DNA from: Astropecten irregularis
Taxonomy: Eukaryota > Echinodermata > Asteroidea > Paxillosida > Astropectinidae
DNA: 64,000 nt
Direction of reading: 5' to 3'
Assembly: GCA_963971285.1 (NCBI GenBank)
Contig: OZ020244.1
Span: 28,830,001 to 28,894,000 of the forward strand
Positions 13,701-19,649 of the stretch are shown here, in pieces. The notes below the pieces were generated by a model. It was given only the letters and a program-made list of their open reading frames with translations, had not been told where the DNA came from and made no database searches. Position 1 is the first letter of the stretch; each line of letters opens with the position of its first letter. The position numbers and the translations under genes were made by a program.

Positions 13701-13871
13701 ATAGGCCTAATAATTGGTGTCCACTGACCATCATGCCTTCCTTATGAGGTCAAAATAAAAATAAGTTTCATTTCTTTTCCTTCCCCAGATGGCAAACCTA
13801 CCCAGCTAGTTTTCCGCACCGAAACCCACACTGTGACCGACGTCGGCGCAGGCGCGGTTGTGAACGTTTAA
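1638..13871 (+). CDS. L1-family-like Ig/FN3 transmembrane cell adhesion molecule (13 coding exons)
   Basis: Joining 13 exons (each listed separately) gives one open frame of about 610 residues with matching intron phases. Order: signal peptide (1-27), Ig1 (about 31-115), Ig2 (116-224), Ig3 (225-315), Ig4 (316-421), one fibronectin III domain (422-515), a transmembrane helix (about 530-555) and a 55-residue cytoplasmic tail. Ig2 has LPCNAPPG and GNLVF, Ig4 has VAPYW, ENGDPKP and VYQC, and Ig1 ends SNAFGTAVS; these are the patterns of Ig1, Ig2 and Ig4 in neurofascin/NrCAM/neuroglian. Most domain borders are phase-1 introns, as usual for Ig genes. Odd points: classical L1 proteins have six Ig and four or five FN3 domains and a FIGQY-type ankyrin-binding tail, none of which is seen here. 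The tail ends VVNV, which could bind a class II PDZ domain. The role is inferred as surface adhesion or recognition. The gene is tail-to-tail with Wnt16. Confidence 0.85.
1884..2105. mobile_element. G-family palindromic element in adhesion intron 1
   Basis: It starts AGGGCGTTTACGAAACGGAG and continues with GGCTCAGGCTC repeats. The core matches the copies at 20249, 39678 and 61431 (AAAACCACAACCTAT and its complement). The right arm is decayed. Confidence 0.6.
2108..2222. repeat. GTGGGCGAAGTG tandem repeat
   Basis: Six to seven copies of GGGCGAAGTGG with short variable spacers (TTGT, TTAT, ACGCGT, AAA) run in tandem inside intron 1. Confidence 0.8.
3262..3632. mobile_element. Family C TTAA element (copy C1), inside A2
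   Basis: TTAA, then AGGGATGGTACAGAACTGG, through to CCAATTCTGTACCCTCCCT and TTAA. The terminal inverted repeats are about 19 bases. A second full copy is at 17483-17856. It sits within the left terminal repeat of A2. Confidence 0.85.
3792..4183. mobile_element. Family D TTAA element (copy D1), inside A2
   Basis: TTAA, then AGGGACTCAGGGAGCATATAGG, ends GTACGCTGCCT and TTAA. Relatives are at 54652-54957 and, as a chimera, at 35323-35515. It interrupts A2 at the TTAA in the middle of the family A palindrome GATCTTTTAAAAGATC. Confidence 0.85.
4368..4739 (+). mobile_element. Family A TTAA element (copy A1), abutting A2
   Basis: A complete copy: TTAAAGGTAGTATCATACTT to GTATGATACTACCTTTAA. It shares its left TTAA with the right end of A2, so the two copies lie head to head with a single TTAA between them. 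Confidence 0.88.
4922..5027 (+). CDS. Adhesion gene exon 2: first half of Ig1
   Basis: The acceptor is CTTCCTAATAG at 4921 and the donor GTAAGT at 5028; phase is 1 in and 2 out. The exon encodes SPPTFTAQPTETVYYLHD and the B-strand cysteine in VVLPCAANGTNP. Confidence 0.85.
5735..5886 (+). CDS. Adhesion gene exon 3: second half of Ig1
   Basis: The acceptor TTGAACAG ends at 5734, and phase 2 restores YRWTNN, the C-strand tryptophan. The F-strand reads NETGNYTCLASNAFGTA. The donor GTCAGT at 5887 gives phase 1 and joins exon 4. An earlier GT at 5874 would give phase 0 and break the join. Confidence 0.8.
5957..6113. mobile_element. H-family GC-rich hairpin element in adhesion intron 3
   Basis: The arms are CAACAGCGCACGCGCACGC (left) and GCGTGCGCGTGCGCTGTTG (right), and it ends GGTTCTCAAAAGTCTCCCAT. 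The left outer end is decayed. Long runs of alternating purine and pyrimidine are present. Confidence 0.8.
6460..6786 (+). CDS. Adhesion gene exon 4: complete Ig2
   Basis: This single exon carries the whole second Ig domain, phase 1 to phase 1. The acceptor ACCCACCAG ends at 6459 and the donor GTCTGT starts at 6787. LVLPCNAPPGDPTP, LVLWTKDD, GNLVFLHAS and DAGRYECKV give the B cysteine, C tryptophan, E strand and F cysteine. The exon is clearly more GC-rich than its introns. Confidence 0.9.
7292..7394 (+). CDS. Adhesion gene exon 5: first half of Ig3
   Basis: The acceptor TTGCTTCCTCAG ends at 7291 and the donor GTAAGT starts at 7395; phase 1 in, 2 out. It encodes DTPPRILDGLGQTDA and RGQDVKMYCLATG, the A to B strands of Ig3. 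Confidence 0.85.
8249..8418 (+). CDS. Adhesion gene exon 6: second half of Ig3, with a GC donor
   Basis: The acceptor TTCCCGCAG ends at 8248. Phase 2 yields HPAPIVTWTKYED and later LTDAGVYTCEARSTG. The required phase-1 exit lies at GAAG|GCAAGT: a GC-AG intron with an otherwise ideal donor. No GT nearby restores the phase. Confidence 0.85.
8760..8954 (+). CDS. Adhesion gene exon 7: first half of Ig4 (3' end uncertain)
   Basis: The acceptor ATCTTGCAG ends at 8759. The exon encodes VAPYWTTRPRDV, GVLSCEASGEPVPRLTW and MENGDPKPEY. Two phase-1 donors fit: GTGAGC at 8955 (better splice site; adds 19 residues, giving a long Ig4) and GTACAA at 8898 (poor splice site; gives a normal-length Ig4 and fits the drop in GC content after 8897). 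The longer form is reported; the total would be about 591 residues with the shorter one. Confidence 0.65.
8966..9076. repeat. Short inverted repeat in adhesion intron 7
   Basis: AGTTTGCAACGCGTTGACCA at the left pairs imperfectly with TTGGCCAATTCGCTTTGCAA at the right, 111 bases overall. It looks like a small palindromic transposon remnant. Confidence 0.5.
9192..9314 (+). CDS. Adhesion gene exon 8: second half of Ig4
   Basis: The acceptor CGTTTCTGCAG ends at 9191 and the donor GTACGA starts at 9315; phase 1 on both sides. It encodes TSVTVENVDRGDVNVYQC and then FNSHGQIIANAILNIY, the E-F-G strands typical of L1-family Ig4. Confidence 0.85.
9486..9969. mobile_element. I-family element with an 11-bp target duplication
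   Basis: The terminal inverted repeat GGGTGCACCACA, then T/A-rich AATAG, is at both ends. It is flanked by the perfect direct repeat TTCGGTTCCAT at 9475-9485 and 9970-9980. No open reading frame for a transposase. Lies in adhesion intron 8. Confidence 0.8.
10282..10379 (+). CDS. Adhesion gene exon 9: first half of the FN3 domain
   Basis: The acceptor ACGTTTATGTAG ends at 10281 and the donor GTATGT starts at 10380; phase 1 in, 0 out. GPAPTGLKYETLNGNTVLIS followed by WKAI has the A-B strand pattern and conserved tryptophan of fibronectin III. Confidence 0.85.
10856..10980. mobile_element. L-family short hairpin element (copy L2)
   Basis: ATAGGGTGCAT at the left and GCTAAACGAATGCACCCTA at the right enclose GACTGGTGTCGACCCGGGGA. 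It matches 30657-30786 closely along its length. In adhesion intron 9. Confidence 0.7.
10977..11102. mobile_element. M-family short inverted-repeat element abutting L2
   Basis: Left AAGGGCCTGTTTGTTTAATG and right CATTAAACTAAAAGGCCCTT are inverted repeats. The interior has GATCC-rich palindromes (GGATCCCATTT, GTGGATCCC). Only one copy is seen in this window. Confidence 0.7.
11210..11393 (+). CDS. Adhesion gene exon 10: second half of the FN3 domain
   Basis: The acceptor CTTCACTAG ends at 11209 and the donor GTAAAG starts at 11394; phase 0 in, 1 out. It encodes VKYRRKDG, CRLVQLRRNAWFTYRVVAVY and DTGAVSSKTKEF. The L-x-x-Y-R-V-x-A-V pattern is the FN3 F strand. No second FN3 domain could be found before the transmembrane exon. 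Confidence 0.85.
12140..12488 (-). mobile_element. Family A TTAA element in adhesion intron 10 (left end worn)
   Basis: The body is diagnostic: GGTATAAAGATGGTGATGGT, the GATCTTTTAAAAGATC-like core, then AGTATGATATTACCTTTAA at the right. The left terminal repeat is degraded to ACTTTGGTAGCATACC. Confidence 0.8.
13023..13149 (+). CDS. Adhesion gene exon 11: transmembrane helix
   Basis: The acceptor CCGTTAAAG ends at 13022 and the donor GTGAGT starts at 13150; phase 1 in, 2 out. A short Gly/Ser stem is followed by LVIIASSCVLVLGVS and VPLIMCIILCI, about 26 hydrophobic residues, then IRD at the cytoplasmic face. Confidence 0.85.
13455..13531 (+). CDS. Adhesion gene exon 12: cytoplasmic tail
   Basis: The acceptor GGTTCCAG ends at 13454 and the donor GTATTT starts at 13532; phase 2 in, 1 out. 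It encodes the acidic and proline-rich stretch VNGPQAEDELPTDSDAWGPG then RPKPK. No ankyrin-binding motif is visible. Confidence 0.75.
13789..13871 (+). CDS. Adhesion gene exon 13: C-terminus
   Basis: The acceptor TTCCTTCCCCAG ends at 13788. Phase 1 gives DGKPTQLVFRTETHTVTDVG then AGAVVNV and stop TAA at 13869-13871. The end V-N-V fits a class II PDZ ligand (hydrophobic-x-hydrophobic). Confidence 0.8.
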
Positions 13872-13959
13872 ACGTGGACGCCATTGGGCGAGTGGACCCG
13901 CCAGAAGGGGCGCTGTTGATTTGGTCCCTGTGAACGAGGTTTATGGGTGCAGACCAGTA

Positions 13960-13965
13960 AATAAA
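13960..13965 (+). promoter_or_regulatory. Candidate poly(A) signal AATAAA of the adhesion gene
   Basis: AATAAA lies 89 bases after the stop codon. It falls inside the left terminal repeat of a GGGTGCA-type transposon (13947-14479), so the signal, if used, is transposon-derived. The gene may use another site. Confidence 0.35.
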
Positions 13966-14084
13966 TTCCCATAGGCTCCCACGCAAAATGGCCAATTAAA
14001 AAAAATTATTAAAAATATTCAGAAGTTTCTGAGGCAATCGACCAATACGGCAAAAGGTGAAAACTTCAATTTTCATTATCTTTT

Positions 14085-14227
14085 CAATTTTCTATAGGTT
14101 AATCGATGACTTTTTGCCGAAAAGTACATTCAAAGAAAAATACCCCTTAAACGGCCAATTTTCTATAGGTTAACCGATGACTTTTTGCCGAAAAGTACAT
14201 TCAAAGAAAAATACCCCTAAAACGGCC
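14085..14227. repeat. 71-bp tandem duplication
   Basis: Two nearly identical units run CAATTTTCTATAGGTTAAYC to CCCCTWAAACGGC. They differ at only a few bases, so the duplication is recent. It lies inside the I-type element 13947-14479. Confidence 0.85.
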
Positions 14228-15270
14228 GAATTGACCGGTGCCAGACCAAAAATAGTACCCCTCCACTACAGGGCAAAAATAGAGCGAATTTAGGGCCTGA
14301 TTTCATCCAAACGGTTCAAAGGTGAAAGTCCAAACTCTGGTGATCGGGTTCCATCCATTTTGTCTACAAGACTTCCCACGTAGGGCTCACCAGACGCTTT
14401 AAGAGAAAATATTTTGAGGGTATATAGCAAATTAATTAGCTCCGCGGACCGATTTGGGCCTATTTACTGGTCTGCATGCTTATGGCACGGGCTTCCCACT
14501 GATAAGCCAGCTTTACCACGGAGTGCGTTGTCAAGTTAACTAAATTAAGTTCCAGGGTTGCGAACGAAGCTTAAGACTTAAGAAACTTGAAAAGTAAAAA
14601 GGTAATTTTCAGCTTATTTTGGAAGGTATTACTATTAATATTTTGACAATATTATCAGACAACTTTCAATTTAATTTTGTGGTGGATTGTAATTACGTTT
14701 TGTGCTTAACATTGTGTTACTTGTACATGTAATTGCCTTATAAGGGATTGCAATACAATACAGATTGAGTGGAAAATTGTCATAAATTTTCCATTTTTAT
14801 CAGTGAACAGATCACACAATTATGCAGGAGAACTGCAACTATGCACATTTACAAGACGCTCAACGAACTGTTAGAATTAATTCTCTCCGACGAGCTGTGT
14901 TATATATTAATCATAATGAGCCTCATTTTTCCTAATGTTAGTGATTTATTACGGTAAACGCCAGTGTAATGTTAAGAGAATAAGCCTATATGCAATACTT
15001 TTTAATACCTTTTTACAAAACATGTACAAAGAAGCACTTTGATATAAGCTTTATCGTTTAAAACAAGATCGCACGCTTTTTATACTGTGCGACTCTGCAT
15101 GTACGTAAAGACACGCGTAAGTAAGTTTAAAATTACAGTAATACTTGTATACATGTTATAACACTAGGGGCTCTGTGACATTGGGAAACCCTAGATTTTT
15201 CATGTGCGTCAATATTTATGGTTCGTTTGGCACTCTGGCACAAGGAATAGCAGAACGGTTCACGAACAGG

Positions 15271-15318
15271 TCACGTGGCCGATAGGTAGAGTCACGTGGC
15301 CGATAGGTAGAGTCACGT
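15271..15318. repeat. 21-bp tandem repeat with E-boxes
   Basis: Two exact copies of a unit starting TCACGTGGCCGATAGGTAGA, plus a partial third (TCACGTGA), place three CACGTG E-box cores within 45 bases. Confidence 0.8.
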
Positions 15319-16907
15319 GACAGAAGAGAGGCACTATGGGGTAGTCACCTGACACCCAAGGATCACATGGACGGGGAGGAATGACATTGTAACTATGATT
15401 AGGTGGGCGGGGTCGTTATCACAAACTTGACCACACCCTTCGGGTAATCGGTCTATGTTGATAATTAATCAAGTTTTCCCTTTAATCAATATATCAAATC
15501 AATAGCTAATTATATTATGTAAATGTAATTGCATTATCTTGCTGAATAGTGCTGTATAGTGGATTAATTTCTTTTGTCTGTGATGAAAACACTGACGATT
15601 GAAATAACACACCAGTACTGTTATTCACAACATTGTAAATTTAATTATCGCCCGTATATAGCTTTAAGATCACAATTCTTGTTCGACAGAGTAGGTCCTA
15701 TATCACTGCTGTTTGCGGAATACCTTTATTTCAACCAGCTGAGCCTGACTTTGTGTGCGTTTGAGGGTCATGCCAACAAAGGCAATATTTTTACAGGCAA
15801 GATGGCGGCAACTTACTACACTGCATGCAAAATGATTAATTGTCTCAGCGGCACAAAAGTACCATTTTCTGGCAATTTAAAGATTAATGTTTGGTATAGG
15901 TTGCCTTGAACTGGTTGCCTGTAAATTGCATCGTGTGGCATGGGCCTTATACCCGAGTAATCGAACGCTGAGAGTGATAGGTGTATTATACGCGCACCAT
16001 GCATGCCGCGACTTGGGGTCGATATTTCACGAGAACAAAATCATTCTACCTTTCCATACTCCTCGGCCGCATCCTGAACTAGTTATTTAGAGCTAGATAG
16101 TCGCTCTGGCTCTGCCAAGTCCGTTTCGACATCAACTTAACTTTTTTTCCCGCTGAAACAACTTCTGCGGACTTCGTGTTTTTTGTGTGTATTATACGTA
16201 TAGTAAGGATATTATAACATACGTGCTCGTAGAAAATAGTACTGATAAGGAAATAATGTCTTATCTATATGAAATTGGAATATAAGTTTATTACTTAAAT
16301 GTAGATTAATCCGATTGCTGTAGAAATGCTTTACTGCTATGCACTTATTCTACTTCTGTAATTTAAACCTTTTTAATACCACATTGTATAATATAAAATA
16401 TTATAATACCCAGTCATGCAGAATCCGTTGTGGTTAGTAGATGGATGTTAAAACGACAGTATCAAAATAAAACCGCGCGCGACTTAAGAAACAAAAACCA
16501 CATATAAAGAAGCATGTTTCCTACGTTATTAAAGCAATCCATTTTATTACTTTTTCACTAACCTTCTCTTTTTTGATAAAAAAATAATTTACATGTTTTT
16601 TTTCTGTACAATACTAAATGGGTGCCGTAACAGTATGTCTAAAAAAATGCTGGTAATATTGGTAATGGTATATCAATAAGTAAATCTGGAAACTTAATTC
16701 GAATAGTCATCTAAACATTTTCAGACCCTGATAGTATTGTGGTTACTTTTATTTACAAGACTCAGTCGAAATGTTGTGCATTTCAAATTCACATTTAAGC
16801 AAGTTTGCTTACATGATTTTCCTTTCGTGAAGAAGGGCCCACCAACAAATTTCATGTACTCGTGTGCATGTCTTTTTAAGGAACAAAGGATTTGGATTTC
16901 TTTTTGT

Positions 16908-17277
16908 TTAAAGGTAATATCATACTTTGGATTTTTGTCAAAGAAATACAGATTTGTGGGCAAAAATATCAAGGAAGATACAGTAAAAGTAATCAGTGAA
17001 AATTTCAGTCCCATGCATACGGTGCCCACGTTTTGAGAAAACAGTGAAAAACGGCCACAGTATTTCTTATGTCTTTTCTCTTTTATTTTTGATCTTTTAA
17101 AAGATCAAAAAGATTTTCGGTCGTTGTTTTACTTATTTCTGGATAAATACACAATTTTAGGCGGAACAATTTTAACGGTATGTTTCTACCACCACCATCT
17201 TCGTACCCTGTAAGTTATACGTAAATCTATGAACATTTCTGTTTTGGTCTCTTACCAAAGTATGATAGTACCTTTAA
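16908..17277 (+). mobile_element. Family A TTAA element
   Basis: TTAAAGGTAATATCATACTT to GTATGATAGTACCTTTAA, with the central GATCTTTTAAAAGATC palindrome. Complete, non-coding, intergenic. Confidence 0.88.
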
Positions 17278-17482
17278 TATTGTTTGCCAGTTCTTTGTTT
17301 TCAACGCCTTGTTTTGATGCTGGAATACATATTTTCTAAAACAAAAAGTAATAAACATATTTGTGCGATTGTCAAAGTAAAATAATATACAAACACTCAT
17401 TGTGTGTATATACACTCGTATCGATGTGTTTAAAAGATATATTATTACGACAAATATTACAAGAAATGTAATTCTTTTAACC

Positions 17483-17856
17483 TTAAAGGGATGGTACAAA
17501 ACTGGTTTTTGCGACAAAACCGTTGCTAACAGTGAAAGCACATTATGTAATCCATCATATACCTTATCTGACAAACCTCTAAAAGTTTGAGGTCAATCAG
17601 CCATCTGGCTCACGAGAAAATAGTGAAAACCCGTTTACACATTTCAACGATATTATGCGTTCATAATAAAATGTTTCGAAGCGATTTATTCCAATCGGAA
17701 AATAGTTTCATTTATTTCTCAACGAATATGACATTTCAGACAAAAACATTTCATGGGATGTTTTCTCCTATCATCACCATTATACTGTGTAAGTTTTATG
17801 TGAATCTGTGATCTTGAAGTGTATTTTGTCTTACCAATTCTGTACCATCCCTTTAA
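17483..17856. mobile_element. Family C TTAA element (copy C2)
   Basis: TTAAAGGGATGGTACAAAAC to CAATTCTGTACCATCCCTTT and AA. It is close to C1 (3262-3632) over its full length, including TCATTATACTG and GAAGCGATTTATTCCAATCG. Confidence 0.88.
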
Positions 17857-18563
17857 ATGGGACCAAATGAAACGATGGGTTTCCAATTCTGGACCGACTG
17901 CTATAAACATCAAGTCATACAAAATAATCAAGCTTTCTTTAGAAAAAATAATGATGATTACTGTGTACACACGCAAAAACAACACATTAAATTTGGCAAT
18001 TTTGTTTGAAAAATAAAAATAATAATAGAAATCATGATCATGCAAAACAAGAGAGTGATAGATTACCATGGTGATAAATATCATCTTGCTACCACTCTTG
18101 GAATACCTCTGACATCAACTACACGAAGATAATAAATAGATTCTAAAACATTTACATGGCTAAAAATGTACATTCGCTTATTTCTCGATCTGGATAGGGA
18201 AGGGGGAGGGGAGGGGTTGACATGGGGGGGGGGAGATAAATGAAAAACGAACTAATGTCCAATGTCCATCAGTGGATTGGTTAAGGTGGGTCTGTGGCTT
18301 GGGCTTGGACCCACGCAGCGATACCATTTTGTCACGGGCCCGGATCGAAACATCGGCTTGGGCTCTGGCTTCGACTCTGACTCCTACCACATTCAAACAA
18401 AAGAGGTTAATTAGCTACGGCTCGCTGCCTTGCCCGCATTCAAGAAATAGCTCGTATTTTCAGGGATAGGGTGACGGTGACGAAGCCGAAGCCGAAGCCT
18501 TCCAGGATTTCGGCAAAGACTTTCTGTCACTTTTATGAGTCGTTCTCGCTATGTCTTTTTCCT

Positions 18564-18716
18564 GGGGTCGATTTCACCAAACTCATCGTAACTTACTCTC
18601 AGTCGTAGGACTCATTAATGCACTGTATCCATACGTAGGATAGGCACCCTAGTAACCTTCGTATCTGGAGCTGCGATCGATCGCAGGGCTTCGTGAAATC
18701 GACCTCTGGTTCATGT
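18564..18716. mobile_element. K-family hairpin element downstream of Wnt16
   Basis: GGGGTCGATTTCACCAAACT at the left and GGCTTCGTGAAATCGACCTC at the right are inverted repeats. The interior has GTCGTAGGACT-type sequence shared with 31553-31697. Confidence 0.7.
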
Positions 18717-19135
18717 GCCTTTTGGAAGTAGGGACAAAAATGTGTAACTCGATTTAGTCTCAGACACTGTGCAGTGCGCATCGATAGGATCCGGTTCTAT
18801 ATCTGCCACAGTTTACTGTGAGCACTGCCGGGCTATAGATGGGACTTGAAACACCGTCCTGAGTTTTTTTTTAAAAAGGGAATGCAAGCATTTGGCAGAA
18901 ACACAGGCGGGACCAAATTCTTACGGTCTGACAAGATTGTCCAATGTTTAAGCCGCGATATGTGCCTATACCTCTTGGCAATTCCAGACATTTTGTATAC
19001 TCTAGGTCTAGCCTACAGTATTAGTGATGGTTGAAGCAGGGACCATCCGTTAATAGTGTAGACTTGGTCTCACGTGGCACCAGTGTACGGATGTATACAC
19101 CCAAGGGACACAAGTCACCAAACACTGGTCTATGT

Positions 19136-19141
19136 TTTATT
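19136..19141 (-). promoter_or_regulatory. Candidate poly(A) signal of Wnt16
   Basis: AATAAA on the minus strand (TTTATT on plus) lies 41 bases after the Wnt16 stop. This would give a very short 3' UTR, so a more distal site is also possible. Confidence 0.3.
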
Positions 19142-19181
19142 ATTTGGTCTGGAAAGATCATTATTACTGTCTTGTTTTCCT

Positions 19182-19649
19182 TCACTTGCAAGTGTACAGG
19201 TCCTTCACCGACTCGCAGATCTTGCACTTCACCTCGCAGCACCAGATGAACTTGCAGTCGCATCGCTCCACTTTCCTGACCTCCTGTGTGTTGTAACCCC
19301 TCCCGCAGCAGAGCAGGTCGCAGCTGTCCGCCCCCGTGGACGTGCGGTTGCACTCCCTGCCAGACGTGCCCATGATCCCTTTAGACGAGTCGCGTACGCA
19401 GTAGTTGGGCGACCGTTCCAGGTGCACCATCTCGTCCGGGGCGATGGGTACCTTGCGGGCGGTTCGGTCCTTGCGACGGAGACGCCGCTTGGTGGGACGG
19501 TTCAGGATCTCCACGGAGTTCAGGTAGCGCTTCTTGAGAAGGTCGCCGATGGCCAGGAAGTTGGGCATGGTGTTCCAGCACGACTTGATTGTGCAGGAGC
19601 CCGACACGCCGTGGCATCGGCACTGCCTCGTCATGAACTGCTGGATGAG
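19182..19649 (-). CDS. Wnt16: Wnt16 exon 4: C-terminal cysteine-rich domain
   Basis: The acceptor TCTTTTCTCAG precedes [19 protein letters not shown]. The exon carries the palmitoylation loop, a basic linker ([15 protein letters not shown]) and the C-terminal cystine-knot part ending in KDLYTCK and TGA (19184-19182). All the family's C-terminal cysteine motifs are present. Confidence 0.97.
   Translation of the reverse strand, partial: LIQQFMTRQCRCHGVSGSCTIKSCWNTMPNFLAIGDLLKKRYLNSVEILNRPTKRRLRRKDRTARKVPIAPDEMVHLERSPNYCVRDSSKGIMGTSGRECNRTSTGADSCDLLCCGRGYNTQEVRKVERCDCKFIWCCEVKCKICESVKDLYTCK

Larger units (their letters stand above)
13947..14479. mobile_element. I-type element overlapping the 3' end of the adhesion gene
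   Basis: Left GGTGCAGACCAGTAAATAAA and right CTATTTACTGGTCTGCATGC are inverted repeats. TTATGG is present at both borders (13941-13946 and 14480-14485), a short or decayed target duplication. It begins 76 bases after the adhesion stop codon. Confidence 0.7.
13872..19181. other. Intergenic region between the convergent adhesion and Wnt16 genes
   Basis: No gene is seen. It holds an I-type element, a 71-bp duplication, an E-box tandem repeat, family A and C elements and a K-type hairpin (listed separately). Positions 14600-16900 are AT-rich and I see nothing further in them. Confidence 0.6.
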
